Shown: positions 23,887-36,524, numbered from the stretch's first letter. The stretch is 64,000 bases of DNA from Epiperipatus broadwayi (GCA_028023455.1 JAQFVV010000181.1:502001-566000); one strand, 5' to 3'. A program made the numbers and translations. The notes: a model not told the origin generated them from the sequence alone.

Positions 23887-25410
23887 TTATTTTAGTAAAT
23901 ATTTTATTATATAGAGCTAATGGAAGACTGATATGTGTAAAATTTCTAATATCTTTTATTACAATTTTTTAAAATATAAATAATACTATCGCACTTTTAC
24001 AATTGCATAATATATTCTTATTATTTATATATAGTATAGCAACTTTATTTTTACTTCTGTTTCTGTTATGATATCTATAATAATTATGTAATTTCTTCCA
24101 ACTTTTCTATTCTTGTAGATATAATTACAAGGTCATCATTTTTTTTAAATCACACATTTTTTAAATTGTATGAGATTATTTGTTTTTCTTTTTTTGTTTT
24201 TATTACTGTCATTTTTGGGGAAATTCTTTCCACTATTCATGATGTCATCACTCTTCTTGGTATTAGTTGTTTTTCTGTTATCAAGATATCATTTGATATT
24301 TGTATTGTCTTCTATATTCTTTCTTGTCATTTTAGTTATATTTTACCATGCATCAGTTACCCCCTCCCCATATTATTTTAAAAATTCTGCAGATTTAGAT
24401 TTTTATACAATATCATTCCTTTTAAATTATTTTCATATTCTTTTTTTATCTGCATAGTATTTGCTTTGAATCAATTTAAAATTAAGAATAAACTAATTTA
24501 TGATCATTTTCATGTTGAACCGGATAAATTACTTAGCAAGTTACAGTATTAGTCAAAAATAAAATCCAAGTTTGCTGTGTCTTTATGTGGAATGTTTTAT
24601 TTATATCCTAATATTATTTTTAGAACTTTTTTATTACTTAACTTTTTTCCATCAGTAGTTTACTTCCAATATTTTATCAATAAACCAAATTTACTGCAGC
24701 CATTGGCAAAGATTTTCCAGAGTTTCTATTTTTTTTTTTTACTAAATTTTAATGACTTCCAAAACAGATTTTTACTATATTTCAGTTTTTCATTTTTATT
24801 ACATCGAGGTTTTAATTTTTTAAATACTCCAATTTCATTTTGTAATATCAACATTTTTTATTATTTTTTATGTAAAGCTTTTTTTTTTTTTTTGCTAAAG
24901 TAAAAATAATACTTACCTTATTTACAAATTTTCAATTTAATTATTATCTTCATTTCCTCATAAATTAAGCTTTTCTGAGAATTTGCATTTCACTGATCAT
25001 CCTATCTTTTATATTTGTTTTATATTTTGCATAATTTTTAAACTAATTTATTCAATAATATTCATTTTTGCAATTAACACTCATTTACTTTTAAAATATT
25101 TGTAATTGTATACTTTTTTTTTCTATATCATAATGAAACAAGAATTTGAATGAAATGCCGATTCAAAATGCTAAAACTTTTTGATTAATTCCCAACTAAA
25201 AATTTACGAAAAAATATCAATTTACTCAATTGAGAAAAATTACTAAACTAATTTTTGTGCCTTAATATATTTATATAATTGATTTTGTGTGTGTGATTTC
25301 TCATACAATTTTTTATTGTGCGTTATGATTTGATATGTGTATTATGAAATTATTATAAGAGACTATTTAAATTAAACTCAAATCCAAATTGTCTACTGAA
25401 AGATAAATTT
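23887..25410. other. T-rich DNA, no gene recognised
   Basis: Open stretches at 24166-24903 are rich in phenylalanine, leucine and isoleucine only because the strand is T-rich. They overlap in different frames and show no family resemblance. Confidence 0.5.
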
Positions 25411-25620
25411 ATCTATCTGATTAAACTTAGTTGAGCATATAATTAGTTCGTTTATTTATTCATTCATCTATAACCAACTATGAATATATAAATATTTATC
25501 TTAAAAAAAAAAATTATCTATCTGATTAAACTTAGTTGAGCATATAACTAGTTCGTTTATTTATTCATTCATCTATAACCAACTATGAATATATGAATAT
25601 TTATCTTAAAAAAAAAATTT
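25411..25620. repeat. recent tandem duplication, 2 x ~105 bp
   Basis: The block starting ATCTATCTGATTAAACT at 25411 is repeated at 25516 with only a few differences, each copy ending in a poly-A run. Recent local duplication. Confidence 0.9.
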
Positions 25621-26459
25621 TCAACTACTTTTAATAATTGGTTTGATTTTTTTCTTTTCTATTTTTATTCTAGTTTATTTACATCTGGAACCAATGTGCT
25701 TAAAAATAGTTACATTTTATTGCATTATTTTTTAAATTTCATAAATGATGGATTTTATTAAGGTTTAATGTTAGTATTCCCTAATCAATATGTGTTAAAA
25801 ATATGCCAGAAAAAAAAAACATTTTTTTCTGATTTACTAATATATATTATTCATTATTTGTAAAAGCTAATAATTTTTTCAGAATTAGATAATATAGAAT
25901 CTACACCATAGCCTTCTGAATGGGAGTTGGTCAGCTTTTATTCCATAGTAATTTAATAAAAATTTCACTTATTTTTTTTTTTTACGATAAAAAAAAAAAT
26001 TTCACTTATTTAAAGTAAAAAGTAATAATTAAGACATAGCTTTAATATTTTTAAAAATCTGTTTGAAATAGCATTATTATGTAATGGAATTCCTATCTCA
26101 TATTTAATTGGATTATATTTTAATGTTCGTGTATTATATTTAATGCATCAAAAATATATAATGTGATCATGATCAGTAAATGAAATATATATACTTTGCA
26201 GATTCAATCAATAGTATTATTAAAATTTTTAAATCAGTCATTGAACCTCTACTTTATATTAAGTTTTGATGCCCTGTGTTTATTTTATAATTCTTCGAAG
26301 CAGAAAATATCCCTAAGAATGTAATTGCTGTTAGAGAATGAGTTATGAGTTTTTAATAAACCCAAGTTATTTATATTCACAAAATGCTTCATAATCTTTT
26401 CAAGATCCAGCCCCTCCTTTTCTATTTGAAAAGGCCATAGAAAGAACGTTCACCATATC

Positions 26460-27290
26460 TGAACATTTCATTTTTACAATTAAACCTTTTTTTATATCAT
26501 ATATTGTTATTTTTTATATTATTTATTACAAATGTAAGCTTTCAAATGATGGACATCCTAAAAGTTAATATTTCAACTCTGTAAAATATGAAAGTAAAAT
26601 ACTAAATGAAGTTCATAACTATAACAATGGCACTTGGTATTATTGGTTCTAATTATGTCGACTTAAAAAGATTGTAAAATGAAATATTTTTTAGTTGAAT
26701 ACCAATTTTGAAATTCAAAATACATTAGGGTTAATTATCTATAAACTTAAATATTAATTTTATTGTTATTAAAATTTTGAAAAAAATTTCTGGTATTGAT
26801 AAAAAAGTATTCTTGTTACTGCTTCTGCTTTCCTGTACCAATTTTTTTATAATTTGTATTTTTAAAAATAAATATTTTCAAATAAAAAAAATAATTTTAG
26901 TCATACAAATTTTTGATTTAAAATAAGTATTTTGCAAAAATATTGAAAATTACAATTTTTAATCTATTTTTTAATTATCATTTGCCTTTGAGCTAAACAA
27001 TCCACTAATCACAGTTTCTTATTTCTATTGAGATCACAATGTGGTGGGTCTATCTTTTTTCATATGCAAGTTATAAATTATAATTACTTAAAGCTGTGTC
27101 TGATATTAACATTTTCAGATTTTTTTTTCAACTAATAGTTTTAAAATGATTTATACAATAAATAAATTGTACGTGATAACTTAACAATATATATAGGTGC
27201 AAAATAATAAAGAAAATATGTAGTAATTGCAGTAATATTATAAACCCCAAATAGCAAAAATTATGCATTATTTCCATGCCTTAGATGTAT
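26460..27290 (+). repeat. old tandem duplication, copy 1
   Basis: Aligns by eye, with heavy divergence, to 28480-29990 after the family B dimer (28753-29521) is removed from the latter. Landmarks occur in the same order: TTTTACAATTAAA, TTTCAAATGAT, ACAATGxCACxxxxTATTATTGG versus ACAATGAAGCATGCCATCATTGG, ATACATTAGG, GTTATTAAAATTTT, and a CCCCAAA landmark near the end. Non-coding. Confidence 0.6.
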
Positions 27291-28479
27291 ATCATTAAAA
27301 GGATTTTATGCTTCAGCAATTTTAAAACTAGAAAATTAAATTTGTGATTTTTACTGCTTAATACTAGCAGGAACGATAATATCAAAATTTGGATGATATT
27401 TCTTAACATATTGCTTTTTAGTCATGAATATATTACCCATTTCGGTGTGTTATTATGGCACTACTATCACTTTTTCATTTCTTTACTCTTTTGTGGTTTT
27501 CTAAAATATTAGTTTGACAGATATTTTTGTGGTAGAAATTGAAACTAAAATTATTACTTTAGAAAGAACAATTTTTTAAATGCTAACAATATAATGATTT
27601 GTTGTATTATAATACAAAGTAACTAACAACAGCACTGATTGGTAGATTATGAAGTCTTTGGATTTTGAGAGTGTGCTTTTTTCTTTTAGTATTTTGGGGA
27701 AAAAAGCATAATTTTCAGTGATTATTTATATATTTATGCTTATTTATTGAACATATTTATAAAATATTTATTTTAAAGCAAAAATTACAATTAGATTTTA
27801 TTTGAAAATGTTTGTTTTTAAAAAGACAAGTTGTTAAAAATAGTTATCATAAATTGGAAGTTGTAATTATTTGCTGAAAAAAAAAATGTTTTCATAAATT
27901 TTGCTGGAGAAATTTTTTATGAAATTTTAGTAATAATAAGTGTAATTTTTAATTTTGAAAATATTTTCATTGATTTATGTCTTCTAAGCAAAAAATTATA
28001 TCCACTTTAAAATTTACTTCATATAATAATTTGTATAAATAATCAAAGGTTACAGTCCAATATGAAATGAGTCAGGATTATCATTATATTTTGACTTTAC
28101 TACTTAATTTTTCTATTTTGCAAAGTTTAAATATTAACTTTTAGAAAGTTTTTTTTATGTGAACTTGTATTTATAATGAATAATGTAAAGATGATCAAAA
28201 AATGATATAGAATAAATAATTATTATAAAAATGATGGGTGAAAATTCAGCTGAAACTACCACTAGGCCTTAAAAAAGTGTGGGAGGAGTTGGATAGGAAA
28301 CAAGTTAAAGCATCAATCATTTTGACATATAGATAAACAAACATTTGCAAATTTAAATTACATTTTACTGTGTAGTGTATTAATACATAATTTATTTAAC
28401 AATCACCTATAATTAATTATTTAATGCAATATTATTGATCATTATTTTAAGTATAAATATATCTAAGTTTAATGAATTT
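27291..28479. other. AT-rich DNA, no gene recognised
   Basis: No motif recognised. Confidence 0.4.
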
Positions 28480-28903
28480 CTGCTTCATACTTTTATTTTT
28501 ACAATTAAATCTTTTTTCTATGTATTATATTAATAATTTGTAATTTTTATAAAATACATTTAAGTTTTCAAATGATTATATCTAAAAAAATGAATATTTG
28601 ATGTTTTCTAATATGAAAATAAATATCTAAATAAAGTTTTTACCCACAACAATGAAGCATGCCATCATTGGACATAATTACCTATTCAAAAAGTTAGAAG
28701 TATTAGATATTAGAATTTTATGTTATTAAAAAAAATAATACATTTAGAATTTGAGCATTCCATCATCAGATTTTCAATTGGATGGATGGTTGAAGAGTTG
28801 TAGTGTGGAGTAGATTGAAGCCTGTCCATTAAAGTAGGAGAATTTGCTATCTTAATATATATCTGAGCACTTGTAGCATATATGTGTAGAGATGGTAATC
28901 TGG

Positions 28904-28940
28904 ACCAACTGATGATTGCTGGTTTAGCTCGTATATTGGT
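28904..28940 (+). ncRNA. broken hammerhead, family B first unit
   Basis: CUGAUGA (28909-28915) and stem I strands ACCAA/UUGGU are present, but a deletion of about 7 bases removed the GAAA box and half of stem III compared with the second unit. It should be inactive. Confidence 0.75.
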
Positions 28941-29368
28941 GATTATTTATCTTTTCAACATATGTGTGTTCAGGTGTATCAGTGTTATGAGATAGTGTAG
29001 AGAGTGGTGGGTCATGTGAAAGTCTGTGCTCATACCCTGTCTATTACATATATATACGCAGGTATATATAAGCCTGTGTATTTCAGCTATTACATATTAG
29101 AGATGTCTGCCTATCCCTTGTATATGTATTTAATGGATTATGTCCTGTACATGAGGGGTCAGATTGACTTTAGATCAACATGGGTGTGACAATAATCTCG
29201 GCCTCAGGGTGGCCTTTGAGCATTCCATCATCAGATTTTCAATTGGATGGACGGTTGAAGAGTTGTAGTGTGGAGTAGATTGAAGCCTGTCCATTAAAGT
29301 AGGAGAATTTGCTATCTTAATATATATCTGAGCACTTGTAGCATATATGTGTAGAGATGGTAATCTGG

Positions 29369-29412
29369 ACCAACTGATGATTGCTGGTTTAGCATGAAAT
29401 ACGTATATTGGT
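29369..29412 (+). ncRNA. type I hammerhead ribozyme, family B, apparently intact
   Basis: Core CUGAUGA (29374-29380) and GAAA (29396-29399). Stem II is UGCU/AGCA with a GGUUU loop. Stem III is the palindrome UAC/GUA. The cleavage triplet is AUA, ending at 29407. Stem I is ACCAA/UUGGU, followed by an internal loop and a second short pairing block. All conserved core bases are present. The loopless palindromic stem III suggests cleavage as a dimer. Activity untested. Confidence 0.78.
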
Positions 29413-30007
29413 GATTATTTATCTTTTCAACATATGTGTGTTCAGGTGTATCAGTGTTATGAGATAGTGTAGAGAGTGGTGGGTCATGTGAAAGTCTGTG
29501 TTCATACCCTGTCTATTATATAAACAAAAAAAATCTAAAAATTAATAAATTATTTGTTATTAAAATTTTAAAGAATATTTTTCTTACTGTTTCACAAAAG
29601 TTTTTTTTAGCCAGTTGATATTTTTAAAAAATAAAATATTCTAAAGACAATTCCTTACTAGTGACATAGTCTTTGCTTTAATAATTAGTCTTTTACAAAA
29701 AGATTTCATCATAATCATTAACAATTATTGAAAATCATTTTTTCTTTAATTTAGCCCCATGCTAAAACAATCTAGCATCAGCCAATCTCAAAGTCTCATT
29801 TCTACATCATTTCCTTTATAGTTTTGTCATAACAATAGAAGCTATTATCAATCACACACAAAGTTCTATATAGATCCATATACTGCTAACATCTTTAGGA
29901 TTTTGTTAAAATTCATACATTAAAATTGTAGTGTTACAAAAAATAACAACCCCAAACCATTGCATACTATATGTTATACATATGCTTTAAAATAATGTAG
30001 AGTAGTA

Positions 30008-30290
30008 ATGATTGCAAATGAAGCTCAGAGCTTAGAGATTATGGATGAAGGTCTCTCCAAGTTCAATCCATCTTCACTGATCTTTATTCTCTCTTCTTCA
30101 CATCACCTCTGCAATCTTTCTTATTCCATCCATCTCACATGTTGTCTCTTTCTGGATCTTTTACAATCTCTTGGAATCCAGTTTAAGATTTCAATTGTCC
30201 ATCTATTATCATCTCTTCTAGCAATATAGCCAGCCCAACTCCACTTCATTCTTTTTATTTATTCAATGATGTCTGTAATTTTAGTATAAG
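30008..30290 (-). pseudogene. RTE-like LINE C-terminal fragment
   Basis: Minus-strand translation reads KITDIIE then MKWSWAGYIARRDDNRWTIE, ILNWIPRDCKRSRKRQHVRW and MDEIRKIAEV once frames are joined at two points. This is the characteristic C-terminal tail of RTE/BovB-type LINE proteins (WxWAGHxAR, DNRWT, PRxxKRxxGRxxxRWxD). No RT palm is present, so the copy is 5-prime truncated. A plus-strand frame over the same DNA is a shadow. Confidence 0.82.
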
Positions 30291-32010
30291 CCAAATGAAA
30301 CAGTGGATGAATGTTGCCATTCACAGTGACCCTATCTTCTAAGATGCAGACCAAAGGGAGTAAGCCCTGGTCTCATGCAATTGGATGGTAGAGAGGTTAC
30401 AAGCCATATATGTTCTGCTATCTGTGGCATTCAGCTCTCCTGTATACATCAAAAAGATGCATATTGTCCCTGGTGGCCTTCACACATCACATAATGGTTG
30501 GAATCAACATAAATTATGGCCTGAAAAAAGAGTAGCATAAGAAAGGTCACCCTCTGTGTTTTATTGATCTATAGTAATTCTAAAACTTGCCTGATAGAAA
30601 AATATTACATGAATAAATAAAAATGAAAAAAATCTTATGGTAAAGCAAAAAAAAATAATAATAAAATGTCAGAGCTAAAATGGGCCAAACTGATACATTT
30701 TACTCTCAAACTGGAGAAGATGTGATGTACTACTTACTATCAGGTAACTTGCATCACATATTTTTTTATTTAAAAATAAATGACCAGGTTTATTAATTAA
30801 AAAAGTTATAATGAAGGAGTGATTTTAAAATATAGTTTAAAAATAAAAGAAAAAAATTGCTTATGTTTTGCTTTTAGAATATAATAAAACTATTTGTTAA
30901 AAAGCAAGTGGAGGGCGGGTTCTAAAATAAAATTAGATATAATTTTTTTTTTCTCTCTTTTTAAAGAAAACTTTTATAAAGTAAAAAGTAAATATGGAAA
31001 GTCAGACTAAAAATTAGTCTGAAAACATAAATGTTAGTAAAACTTTCAAAATGTAATTACTTTAAAGATTACTTGGTTGGCAAAAGAAAATTATAACTCA
31101 CAATTGAATTAATTAAAAAAGACCATGTACACTAACTTATTGAGATATTACTTTAATCTAAGCAAAAAGTTAGATTAGCGTGGAATGTAAAAATCAATTA
31201 ATTAAAAAAATATAAAATTAATAAAAGACAATTTCAAGTTATGTTCAAAATTAAAAATACAATAAGGAAATAAACATTGGGAAAGAAAAAAGTATAAAAG
31301 TTACATCTTGGTTATTGTTCTTTAGTGGGAAATCTGTAATTCAGTGTGGTTTAAGTTTAATTCTAGTAGGTTTCATGTTATTGCTATACAGTTAGAACTG
31401 CAATCTGTAAATCAGTCCAGTATTATTCATTTAATTTAGAGTATAACTATACGGTATGCAGATTCGGAATTTTGGAGAAATTTAAATGCCATAACAAACC
31501 AGCATTAATGCAGAATTCATATAAGCCATAGGAATGTCTAACAGGGCTTTATGTTGCAAGCCCTCTGCAATCAACTATCCCATTTGAATTAATACCTGGA
31601 ACTAATGTCAAGATTGTGAAATAAAAACTGCCACAAACTCTCTTTTTCACTCTTCTATTGTTCAACAAAAAATGGAAAGAAAAGCCATCAATAGAACCAA
31701 AAAGTCAATTAGTTGGAAATGGCCAATCATGAAAACCTAGGTAAAGATACTTTTAAATATATTCTGATCACAGTCCAGTTTTTATTTTTATCTTATATAA
31801 ACTTTAAAGAAGGACTATTAACTATAGCCTAAAGTAATCATTTAAAAGTTTCTTATGTAAATTTTATTATTGTTATAGTGTGAAATATATGTATGCATAA
31901 ATAAATATTAATATTTGCTTAATTGTTATTTTGTCTATATTATCTCTCTCTCTCTCTCTCTTGTCACTGTGTCATGAGTAATTTAAGTGAATAGTTATTT
32001 TCATATGTTA
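30291..32010. other. no gene recognised; possible further repeat debris
   Basis: 30300-30560 is GC-richer and may be a SINE or more of the LINE, but no diagnostic motif was found. A (TC)n run lies at 31943-31960. The rest is AT-rich. Confidence 0.4.
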
Positions 32011-32019
32011 AGTTAACTG

Positions 32020-32335
32020 TACTGTATCCTGAGACAGAGTGTGAGCAAGTCATGGGATATTTCAAGTGCTGGATTGTGTTTCTGTCATCTGAAGCATGCT
32101 GGCCATATAATCTAATCTATGGTTAGCTGGTGCCTGAGGTTGATCCTCAAAAAAAATAAAATGTTTTGGATGTCAGGGGTTTGAATCCAGGAGTCAAGGT
32201 GGGTTATAGTCTGGAAATGTGTTCATGTTATGCTTTGCATAGCTTAATCATGGGTATTGTTGATGGCTCTGCTATCAATGATAGTCTTCCCTCTGCTTGA
32301 AGCGACAGTTCATTCCTGTAATATTAAAAAGGTTA
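32020..32335 (+). mobile_element. possible tRNA-derived SINE
   Basis: GC-richer segment with a B-box-like GGGTTTGAATCC near 32168 and a weak A-box-like GGTTAGCTGGTG about 45 bases upstream, then a non-tRNA tail. Family not recognised. Confidence 0.4.
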
Positions 32336-32394
32336 TATTATAAAAAGTATTTAATCCAGTTAACAAGAGTAAAATAGGTATCTTTCAGCAGATC

Positions 32395-32530
32395 TGGTTC
32401 AATATAATCAGTGTCCAGTTTATATTTAGATAGCAAATCTTCAAATTTTAATGGACAGACTTCAATCTGCTCCATTCTTTAACTCTTTAGCCATCCATAC
32501 TATTGAAAATCTGATGATGGAATGCCCAAA
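32395..32530 (-). mobile_element. family B fragment, no hammerhead
   Basis: Diverged part of a family B unit (landmarks TTTTAATGGACAGACTTCAA and GAAAATCTGATGATGGAATG) in minus orientation. The hammerhead part is replaced by a short remnant. It ends a few bases before the STRIP1-like ATG at 32536. Confidence 0.7.
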
Positions 32531-32535
32531 ACAAC

Positions 32536-32776
32536 ATGGAAGCTAATGGAAATGGGAATGGAAAAAGAGATAATGACAAGAATCAGAAATCACACAATCA
32601 TGTGAAGATATTGATTATTGAAGCATCATGAGTATAACATATTTTCCTGATTTAGATTTTGTGTATCATGATGCAGATAAACACTCTGCTGAAATTTTAG
32701 AATTATTTAGTTATACTGAGGAACCAGAAATTGTCATAAATAGAAAATGTTTTGAAGAAATTTTACAAAAACAAGG
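32536..32776 (+). pseudogene. STRIP1: STRIP1/FAM40-like first coding exon, frame-broken
   Basis: The translation from ATG 32536 reads MEANGNGNGKRDNDKNQKS, a low-complexity N-terminus. After a frame change and a TGA between about 32593 and 32627 it continues as FPDLDFVYHDADKHSAEILE, then LFSYTEEPEIVINRKCFEEI to LQKQG. Human STRIP1 (striatin-interacting protein, scaffold of the STRIPAK phosphatase-kinase complex) has PDLEFEY, DK-x-AEL-x-ELYSYTE and NRKCFEED in the same order near its N-terminus, so homology is strong. The block ends in AAGG|GTGAAT, a good splice donor, so this is exon plus intron DNA and not a processed copy. The frame break suggests a decayed duplicate. A live exon starting at ATG 32628 is possible. 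No further STRIP1 exon was recognised. Confidence 0.65.
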
Positions 32777-35700
32777 GTGAATTGTTGACGAGAGCATAAA
32801 AGTTTGTGTTCAAATCCCCTATAAAATAAAATATAATGGTTCAAAAAATGCTAAACATTTTTAACAATATAACAGGTTTGAATTTGTAATTAAAAAAATG
32901 ATTTAAAGCTAAATGCTTTCAATACTGAGTAGCATCATAATAATAGCATTGTACATTTATATACTAATGGTGAAAATGGTATGCTACAAGTGCCATTTTT
33001 TAAAAAGAGGGATTCTAAAGCCCTTTTTTATTGATGATGTGATGACTTTTAGCTATTGACACCCCTCTTTCTAAAAAATGACACTTGTTGCAAACACTTT
33101 TGTTATTAGAATTGTAATTAATAAAAATATGTATATAAATAGCTTGGGGGGTGGAATGAAATTATAAACTAGTATTTTTAAGCATTTTTTCATATAAGTT
33201 TTATAAGTGTATATGATCTACCTGGATGACACTAGACTATCTAAACCTAGACAAAGTTACATTATATACCTACTTATAGATGTACCTGGTTTGAACCTAT
33301 TTGGTGCATTATTTATAACAAGATGTAGGATTTTGTATTTTGGAAATCATATCACATTTGCATTAACATTAAGAAAAACAAAACATCCTTATGATTCTTT
33401 AATTGTGCAAATAAAATTATCAGACAAAATTATTATATAAGATTTTAATATCATAAATGCATTTTAACATTCTCATAAGCCTTACTAGCTCATATTAAAC
33501 ACTATAGGTTTATCGGTGGCAATTCTCTAAACCTTGAGTGACATTTGACGATCTTAGATGGTAGTCATTATCTCTAATGATGGCTCACCTATAATAAACA
33601 AATCAGTGAAAACTACTATTCATATGGCCATTAAATACATTTATTTAAACTATTGATTAATAAGATAATGATAATGATATTTCCAGCTACAGCTTTAGAG
33701 CTAACTCACAATATAAATTTTTATACTTTATCAACCTATAATTTTTTACCTAAAACGTTATTATATTTAAATTATGACTTAATGATTGATATTTATCAGT
33801 GATGATGATGGTCACAAATAATCTCACAAGACAATGCTTAACTTTTTTGAAGAAAGATGTATGCCTCTTTTAATAAAAAACAAATTTACATTTATTACTG
33901 ATTAATCAATAATACAGATAAAAAAATTTATATAATTAATAATGATAAATTGTTTGCATTTAAATAATAATAATAATACCAAAGATCTTCCACCTTTCCT
34001 ATAATAATATGTACCCAATGTTCATATCATCTAGTGTGATGTGTGTGCATTTATTTCTATAGTGGATAAATAAAATTCATATATCCTAAAAAAATCTTTT
34101 TTATTTTAAAAAAATAAACACTCTATGCATGCACATACTTTCCTATTGTGTATAACATATTTTTATATTGATAAAAATAAACATAATATTAAAAAGAGAA
34201 ATGAGCAGAGAAAGGTTAATTAGATTATAGATATTAGAGCATTTAAAGAAATCAGCTTCAAATTACCTATCTGACTTTCCACTGATCTAGGCCATTAATT
34301 ACTTTAAAAATTCATCTCTCCTAATGCTAAATTTCTACCGATTTTTAACACTAATGTTCAAAAAATATACATGTAAGCATAATTATATTACTAGGTATGT
34401 GTGTATATGTGTGAATTCCCATTATGAATAAAAAGCTATTAAACCCTTTTCATATACAATATAAATCAACATATTTCATTATATTTGAATCAATACACAA
34501 TAAACACATTTTATAAAAATAAAATACACACATAAATGGTTACATGTAATAATTTAAAAATACATAATACATCAATAATGCAATATCTATTATTATTTAA
34601 AATCTTCTCTAATTGATTTTCATTTTAAGATTCAAAGATTTAAAGAGAGAGATAAATGGATTTATTATTAAAGAGATTTGTTAATATTTACTGATAAAAA
34701 ATATAATTAAAATTCATATTTTCAGTTCTTCTTTTACTTTAGAGGCACAGACAGTTTCAAAGAGCCCAATGATTTTAAAAGTCAGTTTGTTAAAGGTTTA
34801 GAATTTGACATCTGCCACACAGCAATATGTACCACATGTATATTTACTAATTGCAGCAATTTACTGGAACAGTCTTATTTTGGCTTCAGCTTGCAATTCT
34901 TTTTACTGCAATGATGATGATGAACTAACTTGCTACCATAGAAACCATTTTATCATTGAGATGGTTTCATTTTTTCTGGGTATAATTACTTTTGATAGAC
35001 AGATGGATATTTCTGCTTTCCATATATTTTACCATTTTTCATTGATTTGATTCAAATTCAGCAAGTGGCATGGTTTTAAAATTTTCAGCATTTTAATTTA
35101 TAATTGTTAGTACAGGTGAAATAATAAATTTCTTCCTTCATATTTGGCAATCAGCTATAAGATGTTTAAATATTTTGGATTTAAACTCTTTTGATGTGCA
35201 TGGGTTCCCTGGATGGTAGAAATGCTCAACAAAAATTTTCTACCCCACCATGTTGATGTAGAAACTTTTAAAACAATCTCTGATTTCTCCAAAGCAATCT
35301 AGTTTATTCTTCCTTTCCCCTCTCCAACAGATTTATTTTCAGATTTTATATACAGCTATTCTATCTGATGATCTCACTTATATTTTTTTTACTAAAAACA
35401 TGTGGTTCTTATCAATTAAGGCATCTAGTCAGAATTTTCTTAATGATTGATACCCTTTTAAAATTTATTGTTTAGTAAGAAATCCAAAATGGTCTAGCTT
35501 TCTTGGTAATTTAGCGTTTTGGATTGGACTTTATCAATTTTAATAGCAGTCCCCCCTTTTTCTCAAGTTTAAAATTGACCTTTATCTCTTTTCTCATTAA
35601 CCCGTGACCTCAGCTTGAAAGATTGAGTGAAACTCTAACACTTTCAAACAAAATAAACAAATTGATTCTAAATAATATAACTGTTTTATAAAAAAAAATT

Positions 35701-36524
35701 ATAAAATGATTTAAATAAAACCTTTTCTGTTAATATATCTGTAACTATAAGTCTGTGTCTGTAAATACAGGTGTACACTCATCCATACAAACATATAAAA
35801 CTTGTCTATTAAAATATAATTTGAATGATTCAAAAAGCTATAAATTAAAATTCATAAAATAAATCCATAAGACAAATATCAGAATCAAAGTATGAATAAA
35901 GAAAAGATATTATAATCTATTAAGTATAAATTAATTTTAAAGAAGGTTAATGAGCAAAGTCAGAAAATGATTAATTGAATAGTTTGTGTCTACAGATAAC
36001 TATTTATATGTGCTTTAAAATTCTAACTTTTGAGTACTACTATTAAACTATTCAAAATATATATTGTCCCTTTCACAAACACAAAGTTGAATAGAGAGAA
36101 AAACAAACATCTCTCCTTCTGAGGTTTTGGGGTACATGGTCATCTAGGGTTTGAACTCTGCCTACAGATTTCCCTTCCTATAAAAAATGTGATGATTTTT
36201 TATGCACACACTATTGCAATTTAGTCACAGGGTAAATTGGAATGTGTACAGTATGTAAATCTCCTTCTAAAAATTCAATTTTATGATAATCCATTATTTA
36301 ATGTTCAAAATAATTTTAAATGTAATTCTCAACTTCATTTAATCACATAATGCTATAATTATAATATTTCTCACTATTGCTCAGCTTTAAATAAATTTTC
36401 TTTATTAGAATCCAAACCTTATTTGTGGTTAAAAGTGTTTTAACATTTTTCAAGCCATTAGAATTATTGCAGAAAAACAAGGTAAAAAAAAAATTCTAAA
36501 ATATAATAAAATTGCTAATATATA
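32777..36524. other. no gene recognised
   Basis: If the STRIP1-like block is an exon this would be intron. A 29-bp inverted repeat flanks 33010-33062. 34720-35640 is somewhat GC-richer and may be an old repeat, but no motif could be named in any frame. The remainder is AT-rich. Confidence 0.4.

Larger units (their letters stand above)
28753..29521 (+). mobile_element. hammerhead repeat family B, 1.65-unit tandem dimer
   Basis: A unit starting GAGCATTCCATCATCAG at 28753 restarts at 29218 (period 465 bp) and stops at 29521. The two copies are nearly identical, so insertion or conversion is recent. There is no protein. Each unit holds a hammerhead locus: intact in the second unit (29369-29412), deleted in the first (28904-28940). 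The family recurs at 32395-32530, 36525-37125 and 41278-41832, all in the opposite orientation. It resembles a PLE terminal repeat or metazoan retrozyme in plan and is unrelated to family A in sequence. Confidence 0.78.
28480..29990 (+). repeat. old tandem duplication, copy 2, split by family B dimer
   Basis: Second copy of 26460-27290. The alignment breaks between ACATTTAGAATT (ending 28752) and TATTATATAAAC (from about 29515), where copy 1 runs on without interruption. Copy 1 therefore serves as an empty-site reference for the family B insertion. Confidence 0.55.

Noticed and set aside
24166-24903. Overlapping hydrophobic frames that look like small membrane proteins
   Set aside because: Two overlapping frames in T-rich DNA, rich in F, L and I only because of composition; no conserved motif or splice context.
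33207-35050. Frames of 77 and 81 codons as possible further STRIP1 exons
   Set aside because: No resemblance to the following STRIP1 sequence and no conserved splice sites at matching positions.
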